From Streptomyces sp. NBC_01571 (lineage in GTDB: Bacteria > Actinomycetota > Actinomycetes > Streptomycetales > Streptomycetaceae): a DNA stretch of 64,000 nucleotides. Of this stretch, positions 42,587-52,800 are shown piece after piece. Numbering within the stretch: the first letter of the stretch is position 1; each line of letters opens with the position of its first letter. The notes beneath the pieces were generated by a model. That model saw nothing but the letters and a program-made list of their open reading frames with translations, had not been told where the DNA came from and ran no database searches. Position numbers and translations under genes: made by a program. The stretch covers positions 8,432,001-8,496,000 of the forward strand of contig NZ_JAPEPZ010000001.1 of NCBI RefSeq assembly GCF_026339875.1, in the 5' to 3' direction.

Positions 42587-44120
42587 AACTCAGTATCGGG
42601 TACGGACCCGCCTTGTCTGGATAACCGGCCTGACCGCCACGCTCTCCATCATGCTCGCCCCGGGCCAGGCCCAGGCGAACGATTTCTCCGACTGGTCCTG
42701 CAAGAACATTCCGTTCGCCGACAAGGTCTGCAACGTCGTCGAGAAGACGAACCAAGCCATCGACTTCGCAAGCGATCCCCTGGGGTACATCGCCCAGTTC
42801 TTCAACAACGCCGTGACCAGCATCTTCACCCAGATGATGAAGGCACTCGCCTCGACTACGCGCATCGACTGGCAGGACCCGGGATTCCTTCGGACCTACA
42901 CCATGGCCTTTGCCGCCTCCACGGTGCTGACGGTCATCCTGTGGCTGATCGCCGTCGCTAAACGGGCGATCCAGGGGGTGCAGCCGCTCCAGGCGCTGGG
43001 CGAGTCCATCGGCTTTCTGCTGATGTCGGTCTTGGTCTCCGCCTTCGCACCGCTGGCGGTCGCCTACACCGTGCGGCTCTTCGACGAGGCCGCAGAAGCC
43101 ATGTTCAAACCGGTGGCCGGAGACGCCGCCGACATGGTGCTCACCGTCACGACGTCGATGCTCGCGCTGATGCAGATCCCCGGCGGCGCCATCATCGTCA
43201 TCTTCTTCAGCCTGGCACTGCTGGCGGCGGTGGCCGGCGTATGGCTGGAGCTCATTGTCCGCAACGCCTTGATCCTGTCCGGACTCGTCTTCGGACCGAC
43301 CGTGTTCAGCGGCCTGGTGGACCGCGACCTGTGGGGACACACCAAGCGCTGGTGCGGCGTCATGGCCGCGATCATCGCCTCGAAGTACGTGACGTTCACG
43401 GTCATCGCTCTCGCCACCGGAACGCTCGCTTCAGACAGTCCCAACAAGAGCCTGGCCCAGTCCTTCGCGACCGTCTTCACCGCCCTGGCGCTGCTGTTCC
43501 TCGCCTTCTACATGCCCTTCCAGCTCTCGAAGTTCCTTCCGGCGTTCGGCGACGAGGTGCGCGACATGTACGCCGCCCGCGACGACCTCAAGGGCCGGGC
43601 GAAGAACGCTGGCGACCAGGTGGGCGACTCCTACAAAGAGCTCAAGTCGCGTATGGGCGGTGGCGACGGCGGTGGATCCGGTGACGACGGCGATGAGGGA
43701 GAGGCCGACGCCGCGGACGGCGAGGCCCTGAGCGGGGACGGCGCGACCGAGGCCGGAGCGGCTGAAGGAGCGGCTGCCACGACCGGTGTCGGGGCGGCGG
43801 CCGTGGCCGCGAAGAAGGGGGTCGACAAGACCAAGGACGAGGCCGAAGCCGCCGTTGAACGCGGAGTCGACGGGGCAACCGCCGGTCTCGACTCCGGCGG
43901 TTCGTCTGCGGCCTCGACTGCGGGCGGCGATTCCGACGGCGGCGGTGGTCACGCCTCCGGCGGGGACGCGCCGTCTGCCGGAAGCGCTCCTGACTCCGCT
44001 GTCCCGGACAGCGCGGCGGCGGGCGGGGAGCCGGTGGATCCGGCGGGCCCGCAGTCCTGGCCGCCACCTGAGCCCCCGGAGGAGCCGGAACCCCCCTCGC
44101 CGGACGAGGAGATGCGCTGA
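42564..44120 (+). CDS. VirB6/TrbL-like polytopic membrane protein
   Basis: This protein has 518 residues. A signal-like segment (WITGLTATLSIMLAPGQAQA) leads to a soluble part with DWSCKNIPFADKVCNVV. Six or so membrane helices then lie between residues 100 and 320, as in VirB6/TrbL channel proteins. The last 170 residues are Gly/Asp/Ala-rich, acidic and surely disordered. ATG 42564 is favoured over 42534 because GGGAG precedes it. Confidence 0.8.
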   Translation: MRPRMSAETQYRVRTRLVWITGLTATLSIMLAPGQAQANDFSDWSCKNIPFADKVCNVVEKTNQAIDFASDPLGYIAQFFNNAVTSIFTQMMKALASTTRIDWQDPGFLRTYTMAFAASTVLTVILWLIAVAKRAIQGVQPLQALGESIGFLLMSVLVSAFAPLAVAYTVRLFDEAAEAMFKPVAGDAADMVLTVTTSMLALMQIPGGAIIVIFFSLALLAAVAGVWLELIVRNALILSGLVFGPTVFSGLVDRDLWGHTKRWCGVMAAIIASKYVTFTVIALATGTLASDSPNKSLAQSFATVFTALALLFLAFYMPFQLSKFLPAFGDEVRDMYAARDDLKGRAKNAGDQVGDSYKELKSRMGGGDGGGSGDDGDEGEADAADGEALSGDGATEAGAAEGAAATTGVGAAAVAAKKGVDKTKDEAEAAVERGVDGATAGLDSGGSSAASTAGGDSDGGGGHASGGDAPSAGSAPDSAVPDSAAAGGEPVDPAGPQSWPPPEPPEEPEPPSPDEEMR

Positions 44121-44151
44121 TGCCCGTCCCGACGCACGTCCAGGAGTAGTT

Positions 44152-45651
44152 GTGGCTCGCACCTTCACCTACCCGCGGCCGAGGCCGCGCGGCCTGCTCG
44201 GCCGCAAGCTCGAAGCCGATGAGCAGCTCGTCTTGGGAGCCGGCTTCGTCGGCGGACTCATCGCTGCCTGGATCCTCGGCGGCATCCTGCTGAAGGTCAT
44301 CGGCTTCGTGCTGATCGCGGGCGCCTGTGCCTGGGCCACTCTGGCGCCGTACCGGGGGCGCACCTACGTCCGCTGGTTCGAGATCAACCGGACCTACAAG
44401 AAGTTGCTGCGGGACGGCTCGCTGCTCTACAGGTCCAGGGCGCCGTACGCCGGCCGATACGCCGACGGCCGCCGCGTCCCGATCGGCGTCCCGGTCGGCG
44501 TCCCGCAGAACATGCAGTGGATCACCGCCCGTACCGCGTTCGGTGAGATCGCGATCGTGCTGCAGCCGGACGAGCTGATGTTCACCGCTGTGGTCGAGGT
44601 GGAAGGCCAGCGCGACTTCGGCAGCCTCGACACCGCGGACAAGGAGGCCCTGATCCGGGCCTACGAGCACCTGCTGAAGACAACGGCCGACAGCGGCGGG
44701 CGGATCCGCCGCCTCCAGTGGGTCAGCAGGGTCATCCCCACCGACCCCAACGCCCATGCCCGGGACGCCGCCGAACGGCGTGACACGAACAGCGCGACGT
44801 GGCTGCAGCAGTCGTATGACGACCTGATCCGGCGCGTCGCGGTCACCGCAGAAGACCGTCGGCTGCTGCTCGTGGTGGGCATCCCCTACACCGCTGACCT
44901 GGTCGCCGAGGCCCGCCGCTACAACACCCTCCACGAGGGCTACGCGATCACGCTCGGGCAGGAGATCGAGAGCTTCATCCGGACGCTGGGACGCGGACAA
45001 CTTCGCCACGTCCGCAATCTCGACGAAGCCGGGCTGGCCTCCTACCTGCACCACGCCTACGACCCCAGCCACTGGATCGACGACACCGCCGGCATGGACC
45101 GGATCACCTGCTGGCCCGCCGTCCTCGACGCCCGTAACAAGAAGTACATGGCCTCCCGCAGCTGGGAGGCCACCGAGGACAACTGGTACTCGATGACCGC
45201 CTGGGTGAAGGAACTTCCCGTTCTCCCGGTCGGCATCAACTTCCTCGCGCCGATCCTGCTCTACCTCCAGGACATCATCCTGTCGGTGTCCGTGGTCATG
45301 GACCTCGTCAGCACGGACCAGGCGATCACCGAAGCCATGGCGGACGCGACGAACGAGCTGGGCCAGGCGGACAAGAAGGCCGGACGCATCGAGGACCCGC
45401 GGGAGCAGAAGGCCCAGAGTGCCTCGATACGCACCATGCGGGACATCGCCGACGGTGCGGCGGGTACGCGGCTCGCCGCCTGGATCACCGTCACCTCGCC
45501 CACGCTGGACGCCCTGCGCCGTGACGCCGATACGGTCCGCGCCGGCGCCACCCGCGCCGGACTGCGGCTGGAGTGGTGCGACACCGAGCACCACCGGGCC
45601 TTCGCCAACACCCTGCCCTTCACCGCCGGACTGCTGAAGGAAGGGCGGTAG
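44152..45651 (+). CDS. SCO6880-family conjugation protein
   Basis: This 499-residue protein starts at GTG with CAGGAG five bases upstream. Two N-terminal membrane helices (about 23-60, AGFVGGLIAAWILGGILLKV) come before a long cytosolic part. The layout and position before a VirB4 ATPase match proteins labelled SCO6880 family in Streptomyces, related to PrgI-containing proteins of Gram-positive transfer systems. In the same frame sequence is open upstream within the VirB6-like gene but is a shadow. It may join the membrane channel to the ATPase. Confidence 0.8.
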   Translation: MARTFTYPRPRPRGLLGRKLEADEQLVLGAGFVGGLIAAWILGGILLKVIGFVLIAGACAWATLAPYRGRTYVRWFEINRTYKKLLRDGSLLYRSRAPYAGRYADGRRVPIGVPVGVPQNMQWITARTAFGEIAIVLQPDELMFTAVVEVEGQRDFGSLDTADKEALIRAYEHLLKTTADSGGRIRRLQWVSRVIPTDPNAHARDAAERRDTNSATWLQQSYDDLIRRVAVTAEDRRLLLVVGIPYTADLVAEARRYNTLHEGYAITLGQEIESFIRTLGRGQLRHVRNLDEAGLASYLHHAYDPSHWIDDTAGMDRITCWPAVLDARNKKYMASRSWEATEDNWYSMTAWVKELPVLPVGINFLAPILLYLQDIILSVSVVMDLVSTDQAITEAMADATNELGQADKKAGRIEDPREQKAQSASIRTMRDIADGAAGTRLAAWITVTSPTLDALRRDADTVRAGATRAGLRLEWCDTEHHRAFANTLPFTAGLLKEGR

Positions 45652-45653
45652 CG

Positions 45654-47033
45654 ATGCTGGAGATGCTGCGGCGCCAGACACAGACCCGGCGACGGGCCGT
45701 CCGCTCGACCACCAGCCACGCCTGTGGCCTCTACCCGGCGGTCGGCGCGGCCAGCATGGACCCCCGCGGTGTGATCATCGGCCGAGAGGCCTACAGCGGC
45801 AAGGCCTACATCTACGACCCCTTCATTCTGTACAACCCGCAGGCGCGGGTGCGGCTCGCCAGCGGGCACGCGTTGATCCTGGGCAAGTCCGGCTATGGCA
45901 AGTCCGCGCTGGAGAAGACCTACGTGTTGCGGCAACTGCGTTTCCGTGACAGGAGCTTCGCGATTCTGGACGCGCAAGGCGAGGACGGCGCCGGCGAATG
46001 GGACGGTATCGCGCGGCAGTTGGGCATCACGCCGATCCGGCTCGTCTACGGGGCGGGCGACGGCGGCGAGGGAGTGCGGATCAACCCGCTCGACGGCCGC
46101 ATTCCTGCCGAGCACCAGTTCAAGGTGCTCGTGTCCATGATGGAGATCCTCACCGGCACCCTCACCTCGCAGACCAAGTTCGCCCTGGCCGAGGCTCACA
46201 AGACGGCCATCGCCGCCGCCCGCGAGCAGCAGCGCGTGGCGATCCTCTCCGATGTCCTGGACGGGCTGACCGCTCCGCAGCCGACTCTTCTCGGGCAACA
46301 GCCGGTCACACCGGAGGAGTTGGTGGAGTGGGGTCAGCCGGCGGCGCTGGCCCTGGACTCGCTGTGCAACCCCAGCCGTGACTTGGCGGGCATGTTTGAC
46401 GGGCCGACGACCGAAGGCATCGACCTCGATGCCCGGTTGATCATCTTCGATCTGACGAAGCTGCCGCGCGAGGGCGAGGCCATGCCGCTGCTGATGGCGG
46501 TCATCGGGCCCTGGCTGCGGTTCGGATGGATCAAGCCGAATGACCGGATCAAGAGGACTTTGATCGTCGAGGAGGCCTGGCACATCCTCTCCCACCGCCC
46601 TGTCGCGCGGTTGTTCGAGGAGCTGGTCAGGTACGGCAGGCGCCTGGGGTTGTCCTTCTGGGCGGTCCTGCACCACCTCGGGGATCTGCTCCTGGAGCAG
46701 GCCCCGGAGGCGGCGGCCATCCTGAAGTTGACGGCGACCAGGGTCGTGTATCACATGGACCGGGACGAGGCCGAGACCACCGCCAACTACCTGGGGCTTC
46801 CCGACTGGGCGCGCAAGGCGCTGGCGGACGGTTCCAACGTGTGCGCGCCAGGGCGGGCCATCTGGCAGGTGGGTTCGCGGATCAACCTGGTGGAACATAT
46901 CCGGACCCCGCTGGAGATCCGGCTGACGGACACCAACCGCAGGATGTCTGAGCGGCAGCGAGAGCCCGGGGACCGCCAGGGCGCGCAGGTGTCGGCTCCG
47001 ATGATTCGCCTCCACAAGGGGGCGGCGGCATGA
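45654..47033 (+). CDS. VirB4-like transfer ATPase
   Basis: This is a 459-residue ATPase of the HerA/FtsK-VirB4 group that powers substrate passage or channel assembly. Walker A is ILGKSGYGKSAL near residue 78, and Walker B is LIVEEAWHIL near 305. RYGRRLGLSFWAVLHH and the later DEAETTANYLGLP are typical of VirB4 C-terminal domains. It is shorter than classical VirB4 (about 800), because the N-terminal domain is carried separately by the preceding gene. AAGGGCGG precedes the ATG. It overlaps the coupling-protein gene by ATGA. Confidence 0.9.
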   Translation: MLEMLRRQTQTRRRAVRSTTSHACGLYPAVGAASMDPRGVIIGREAYSGKAYIYDPFILYNPQARVRLASGHALILGKSGYGKSALEKTYVLRQLRFRDRSFAILDAQGEDGAGEWDGIARQLGITPIRLVYGAGDGGEGVRINPLDGRIPAEHQFKVLVSMMEILTGTLTSQTKFALAEAHKTAIAAAREQQRVAILSDVLDGLTAPQPTLLGQQPVTPEELVEWGQPAALALDSLCNPSRDLAGMFDGPTTEGIDLDARLIIFDLTKLPREGEAMPLLMAVIGPWLRFGWIKPNDRIKRTLIVEEAWHILSHRPVARLFEELVRYGRRLGLSFWAVLHHLGDLLLEQAPEAAAILKLTATRVVYHMDRDEAETTANYLGLPDWARKALADGSNVCAPGRAIWQVGSRINLVEHIRTPLEIRLTDTNRRMSERQREPGDRQGAQVSAPMIRLHKGAAA

Positions 47034-48850
47034 TGCCGAAAGCAGCTACCCCGAAGACCGCGGCTCGCCTGCGCCTCGGTCGCGATGCCGTGTGGATCCT
47101 CCCGTTGGTCGCGGCGTTCGTGCTCACCGCGCTGCTGTGGTTGACCGCGATCCTGTCCGGTCTCCTGGCACACGGACGGCCAGCGGCCGTCAGCTGGGAC
47201 TCCGCGGGCCATGCGGTCGTTGCTGTCTTTCGTCACCCCGGCGATCCTGCAGCCGCCTGGCCGCCGAGTGCGGGCGTAGCCGGCCCGCTCGTGTTCTGGC
47301 CCGCCTTCCTCCTGCTGCTCGCCGCGGCGACCTGGGGGATGTGGAAGACGTACTGGTGGTGGAAGCACCGGGGCGTTGACGGCGCCGACGGGATGGCGAC
47401 CCGGGCTCAGCTGGAGAAGGCCATGGGCGAGCAACAGGCCCTGTCCCGTGCCGGATCGCTGCGTCCCACACTCGCCGAGCAGAACCCAAAAGCCATCACC
47501 ATCCGCGACGTCGCCGTCTACATCGGCAGCGCAGACCCCTCGGAAATCCATCTCTGGATCACGATCGAGGAATCGATGATCCTGGTCGCCCCGCCGCGAG
47601 AGGGAAAGACCTCCCAGATCATCCTTCCCGAGATCCTCGAATTCCGTGGAACGGTCCTCGCCACCAGCAGCAAGACAGACGTCCTCTACAACACCGCACT
47701 TCTGCGGCAGGAACACGGCCCTGTCTGGGTTCTGGACCCGACAGGACTGTCCGGCTGGCCGAATCAGCTGCGCTGGCCGCTGACCGCAGGCTGTGAGGAA
47801 TACCAGGTCGCGCGCAAGCGTGCCGAGACCCTCGCAGCGACCACGAAAAGCGAAGAAGGGACAAAGAATGGCGGTTATTTCGCGCTCAACGCGAAAACCC
47901 TTATTACCTGCTGGCTGCATGCCGCAGCCCTCCATAACCGGCCCGTCCTCGACGTGCTGGCCTGGGCGACGGACCCCGACAACCGCGAGGCCGTCGACCT
48001 TCTGGCCGCGAAGGGCAAGCATCTGCTCGCCGCCGCGCTCGCCGGCCAGCACGCTGCGGCCGAGGAGGAACGATCCGCCACCTGGAGGACCGCGGAGCAG
48101 TCATTCATCGCGCTCTATGACGAGAAGGTCGCCGAGATCTTCGCCCCCCAGGGGGACGTGGAAGTTTTCGACATCGAAACCTATCTCCGGCAGTCCGGAA
48201 CGCTGTTCCTGATCGGCGAGGACGAAGAGGGCTCCTCCCTGGCACCACTGAATGCCGCTTTCGCTAAAGCGATGTTCGACACCGCCAAGAGGGTTGCGGC
48301 CCGCAGCCCCAACGGGCGTCTTCCGATTCCGCTGGGCTGTTTCCTGGACGAGCTGGCCAACGTGGCGCCACTGCCGGAAATTCCGAGCCTGATGAGTGTC
48401 AGCGGATCGCAGAACATTTTCATCATGGCGGTTCTTCAGGGCTATGCTCAAGCGGAGGAGCGCTGGGGTGCCCTGGGCGTGCGGAAGATGTTCGCCAGCG
48501 GCACGGTGAAGGTCTTCCTGGGCGGTATCAGCGACCCCGAAGAGTTGAAATCCTACAGCTCTCTCGCGGGTGAATTCGATGAGGACGTGGAGACCGTTTC
48601 CGATGACGGGGACCGGGTCTCGGTGTCCACGTCGGTGCGCCGCCGTGCGGTGGTGGAGCCTGCCGCGATCCGGATGATCCCGGAGCGCGGCGGGATGGTG
48701 TTCCACCGCCGCACCCCCGCCACGCTCGTCACCTTCATCCGTGCCCACGAAGGGCCGCGGGCGGTGGAGATCAAGGAAGCCACCCGCAGGGCGCACGAGA
48801 TGGTCGCCGACCGCGTCCGGCTGGAGAAGGCGGGCGGCGGCCATGGCTAG
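47030..48850 (+). CDS. VirD4/TraG-type coupling protein
   Basis: This 606-residue membrane ATPase brings DNA to the secretion channel. It has two membrane helices, near residues 25-50 and 85-105. Walker A is VAPPREGKTSQI near residue 187 and Walker B LGCFLDELANVAPLP near 434. The final quarter has the TraG-like ending VFHRRTPATLVTF. It follows the VirB4-like gene in a coupled arrangement and is followed by small accessory genes. Presence of VirB4 and VirD4 types indicates single-stranded, type-IV-like conjugation rather than the FtsK-like TraB transfer of classical Streptomyces plasmids. Confidence 0.9.
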   Translation: MMPKAATPKTAARLRLGRDAVWILPLVAAFVLTALLWLTAILSGLLAHGRPAAVSWDSAGHAVVAVFRHPGDPAAAWPPSAGVAGPLVFWPAFLLLLAAATWGMWKTYWWWKHRGVDGADGMATRAQLEKAMGEQQALSRAGSLRPTLAEQNPKAITIRDVAVYIGSADPSEIHLWITIEESMILVAPPREGKTSQIILPEILEFRGTVLATSSKTDVLYNTALLRQEHGPVWVLDPTGLSGWPNQLRWPLTAGCEEYQVARKRAETLAATTKSEEGTKNGGYFALNAKTLITCWLHAAALHNRPVLDVLAWATDPDNREAVDLLAAKGKHLLAAALAGQHAAAEEERSATWRTAEQSFIALYDEKVAEIFAPQGDVEVFDIETYLRQSGTLFLIGEDEEGSSLAPLNAAFAKAMFDTAKRVAARSPNGRLPIPLGCFLDELANVAPLPEIPSLMSVSGSQNIFIMAVLQGYAQAEERWGALGVRKMFASGTVKVFLGGISDPEELKSYSSLAGEFDEDVETVSDDGDRVSVSTSVRRRAVVEPAAIRMIPERGGMVFHRRTPATLVTFIRAHEGPRAVEIKEATRRAHEMVADRVRLEKAGGGHG

Positions 48851-49448
48851 CGGCTTCGATGACATCTTCGCCGAACTCACCAACATCAACGCCGAGCAGG
48901 TGCTTCTCAGCGAGCGCGTCAAGCTGCTGGAGGAGCAGCTGGAGGCCGGAGGATCCGGCAGCGGGGATGCCGACGGCGAGCAGGAACGCCCGGTCGGTGC
49001 CCCGGTGCGGTGGCACGAACTCGAAGCCGAGGAACGCGCCGTGCTCTGGGCTGAGTTCGTCCGCTGGGTGATCTGGGTCGCCGACCGGTACGAGATGACC
49101 ACGGATCAGCTTCCCAGACAGTGCTGGTGGAAGCACGGCGCGGTTGTCGAGGAACTCACGGCGCTGTGGACCTCCCACGAGTCGGCCTACGCCGACGGGG
49201 AGGACGGGGGATCGGCGCCGTACCTGTGGCAAGACGCCCTCGCCCGGGCCGTGGAGCGGATGGGCCGGTTCTGGCTCGGCGCGTGCCGAAACGGCCAGCA
49301 CCGGGCCCGCCACCGCGATGCCCCCTGGGGCGGAGACGCGGACTACCTCGCCCTGCTCCTGGCCGCCGAAGGCCCCGAGCCCGACGGCGAAGCCGCAGGC
49401 CCGGGCGACGACGACCCGCCCGATCCGGACGAGGACGGCAGCGGATGA
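48843..49448 (+). CDS. hypothetical accessory protein, acidic
   Basis: This 201-residue soluble protein has a short coiled-coil (LSERVKLLEEQLEA) near the N-terminus and a Trp-rich central domain (EFVRWVIWVADRYEM and QCWWKHGAVVEELTALW). An acidic Asp/Pro-rich tail follows. No catalytic motif. It overlaps the coupling-protein gene and the next gene by a few bases, so it is part of the transfer operon. Central regions of this kind occur in small partners of coupling proteins, but I do not recognise the family. Confidence 0.75.
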   Translation: MASGFDDIFAELTNINAEQVLLSERVKLLEEQLEAGGSGSGDADGEQERPVGAPVRWHELEAEERAVLWAEFVRWVIWVADRYEMTTDQLPRQCWWKHGAVVEELTALWTSHESAYADGEDGGSAPYLWQDALARAVERMGRFWLGACRNGQHRARHRDAPWGGDADYLALLLAAEGPEPDGEAAGPGDDDPPDPDEDGSG

Positions 49449-49807
49449 CGACACGAGCCGGGAGTCGGGAGCCAGACATGATCATGAACAGGTACGGGCG
49501 CGCCGCCTGGGCCCACTGGCGTGAGCATCTGCCCGGCCGGTACGGGATGCTGCCGGACCCGCTGGCGTATTTCACCCGACTCGGAGAGAAGGCCGAGCGG
49601 CAGGCCGGGGAACTGACGGACGCGATGGTCCTCGCGGGCACGCCCGCCGGCGGTGAGACCAGTGAACAGCGCTCCCGACGGCTCCTTGCGGTCCAGGACG
49701 AGGCCGAACAGGTCGTGCTTCGCGAGCTGATCCGCCCATCCGCTGCTCCTTCTCCGGACGACGCCGCCTCCGCCCGAGATCTCACCGTGCCGTCATCCCC
49801 TAACTGA
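49445..49807 (+). CDS. small MNRYG-type protein, copy 1
   Basis: This 120-residue protein starts at ATG, overlapping the preceding stop by ATGA; an internal ATG at residue 13 begins the part shared with the protein at 50082. Shared features are MNRYG-x2-A-x2-HW-x-EH-x-P, then a Pro and FF/YF turn and LGE. The rest is helical with an acidic tail. It has no known function but is a regular member of such transfer operons. Confidence 0.7.
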   Translation: MTTRAGSREPDMIMNRYGRAAWAHWREHLPGRYGMLPDPLAYFTRLGEKAERQAGELTDAMVLAGTPAGGETSEQRSRRLLAVQDEAEQVVLRELIRPSAAPSPDDAASARDLTVPSSPN

Positions 49808-49876
49808 CCCAGCCCACCCGCAGCCCATTGGGGCCCCGATGCACACAACCGCCCTTTTCGACGTTGGGAGCAGGCG

Positions 49877-52800
49877 TTGAGTACACCGCAGCAGCCCGCC
49901 GACGACAATTCGATCAACGACAGCGGCTTCCTGCCCGGCCTGGACTTCGGTGACCAGGATCCTCCGGCGCGGGAAGGGGCTGCGGCACGCCCGGACGGCC
50001 CGGCGGCGGGAGAGGATGAGACGGGGCACCCGGTCCCGCCCACCAGGTCCAACAGTGCCGAGCAGGCAGGGGAGTTCGACGATGAACCGGTACGGCGCAC
50101 AGGCGATGACGCACTGGGAGGAGCACAAACCCCAGGCGTTCGGGGAGCTGAAGAACCCGGAGGAGTTCTTCGCGGAACTCGGGGAGGAGATCTCGACGGA
50201 GATCGAGACCCGGGCCCGGGACCTGGCGGGCCAGGAGCCGGACGGGGAGGGATACCTGCAGCGCCTGCAGCGGCTGAACACCTCCCGTTTGACGGCGGAG
50301 GGCGAAGTGCTGAGGGAGAGGGTGCTCCTGGACGTGGAGCCGGACCAGGAGTAGCACGGCCCGGGGCCCGTACGGAGCGGGAGCGGGTCGCCGCGAACAT
50401 CGCGGCCGTGCACGTCGTGCTGCGGCTGCGGGCGGAGGACCGGCCGGCCACCGATGCCGAGCGGCAGGTGCTCCAGCAGTGGACGGGCTGGGGCGCCACC
50501 CCGTACCTGTTCGACGAGCGCAAGAAGTTTGCCGCCATGTTCGCGGGCGAGCGCGCCCATCTGCGCGACATCCTGTCGGACGATGAGTACGCCAAGGCTC
50601 GCTCCTCGACCCTGAACGCCCACTACACCGATCCCGCCTACGCCCGCGTCGTCTGGCAGGCCCTGCAACGGTTCGGCGTACCGGCCGGAGCGCAACTGCG
50701 AGTGCTGGAGCCCGGCGTGGGCGCAGGGCGCTTCCTCGCCGATGCCCCCGCCGATGCCGAGATCGTCGGCGTCGAGGTCGACCCCATCACCGCGGCGGTC
50801 GCCCGCGCCCTCTACCCGAACGCGCAGATCCTCACCGAGTCCTTCGCCGACACCCGGCCACCCGAGGAGGACTTCGACGTCGTCGTCGGCAATGTCCCGT
50901 TCGGGAAGTACAAGGTCACCGACCGCAAGCACAACCCCGGGCGGCGCCACTCGATCCACAACCACTTCATCCTCAAGAGCCTGGCGCTCACCCGGCCCGG
51001 CGGCATCGTCGTCCTGATCACCTCCCGCTACACCCTGGACGGGACCGACGAGGCGCGTGAAGCCCGGGAACAGATGGCCGCAGTCGCTGACCTCCTGGGC
51101 GCCGTCCGGCTGCCCAGCAACTCCCATCAGGACGCTGCCGGCACGAATGTGGTGATGGACCTCCTCGTTTTCAGGCGTCGCGGAGAAGGGGAGACGCCTG
51201 CCGAAGCCGACTGGCTGACTGTTGAGCCGACGGTTCTGCCCGGAGCCCGAACCGGCGTTGCCTCCCAACCCATCGAAATCAACAACTACTTCGTGCAGCA
51301 CCCGGAGATGGTGCTCGGCACACCCAAAGTCGATATCGTTCGATACGGCCCCAAACTGGTCGTCCAAGGGAACCCGCAGGCCGAAGCCGCTCTCGGCGCG
51401 GCCCTGGACCAAGTCGCGCAGCGCGCCCACGAATCGGGCCGTACCTTCACCGAGCGCATGGTCTTCCGCGGAACCCTGGAGAAATACGACGGTCTTCTGG
51501 AACTCGGCCCCGAGGGCACCTTCACCGAGATCCGCAACGGCCGGCCCGTCCCGCACGTACCCGCCAAGACTCAGGTCCGGGAGCTGCGCGAGCTGATCGG
51601 CCTGCGCGACATCGCGGTGGCCCTGCTGGACGAGGAGTCCGAGCACCACCTCATCACCCCGCGCATGACGCAGCTGCGGGCCGAACTCAACCGCCGTTAC
51701 GACGCGTACGTGGCACGGTTCGGCCCGATCAACCGCTTCAAGGTCAACAACCCGCCGTCCGGCGAAGCAGATCAGGACGACAACGCGCCCGAGCGCCGGA
51801 CCTACCCGCGCATGGGCGGGTTCCGCAACGACCCCTTCGCCCCGTACGTCTTCGCGCTGGAGAAGTTCGACGAGGACCACCAGAGCGCGGCCAAAGCCGA
51901 CCTGTTCGCCAAACGGGTCGTTGCCCCGCCCGAGCCGCTGACCCGGGCGGACAGTGCGGAAGACGCGGCGCTGATCTGCTGGGACCAGTACAACGAAATC
52001 CGCCTCGACGTCGTGGCCGCCCTACTAGACTTGGACAGCGAACGCGCAGCACGTGAGGCGCTGGGCACCCTCGTCTACGACGATCCGGCCGGCGGCCTGG
52101 TGCGCCGCATGGAGTACATCTCGGGCAACGTCCGCCGCAAGCTCGCCGCGGCCGAGAAGGCCGCGGCAAAGGACCCCGCGTTCGCCGTCAACGTCGAGGC
52201 CCTGCGCGAGGTCATCCCCCGTGACCTGCAACCCGCAGAGATCCAGAGCCGGCTCGGCGCCGCCTGGGTCAGCGCCAAGTACGTACAGCAGTTCCTGCGC
52301 GAAATCCTGGAAGACGACGACATCAAGGTCAGCAACCTCGGTGCCCGCTGGAGCGTCAAGGGCGGAGAAAACGGGAGCCTGCTGGCCCGCACCGTCTGGG
52401 GTACTCAGGCCCGCTCCGCCCAAGCCCTTGCCAGCAACCTGCTCAACAACCAGGAAATCCTGGTCACCAGGAAAATACCGCCCGACGGCCAGATAGTGAC
52501 GGACCGGCAGGCGACGGCATTCGCCCTGGCGAAGTCCAAACAGCTGGACGACCGCTTCCGGATGTGGCTGTGGGAAGACCCCGACCGGGCCGAGACCCTG
52601 CTGCGGTACTACAACGACCGCTACAACGCCATCGTCCCCCCGACCTACAACGGCGTGCAGATCACGGCCCCAGGACTGTCCAAGGCCTACACACTGCACC
52701 CCCACCAGAAGGCCGCGGTCGCCCGGATCCGCGCCTCCAGGCACGGCGTCGGGCTCTACCACGGCACCGGTGCAGGCAAGACCCTCGAAATGATCGTCGG

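Noticed and set aside
43642..45681. Long minus-strand frame of about 680 codons
   Set aside because: It is antisense to the SCO6880-like and VirB6-like genes, whose family motifs are clear. Its composition is typical of a GC-rich shadow.
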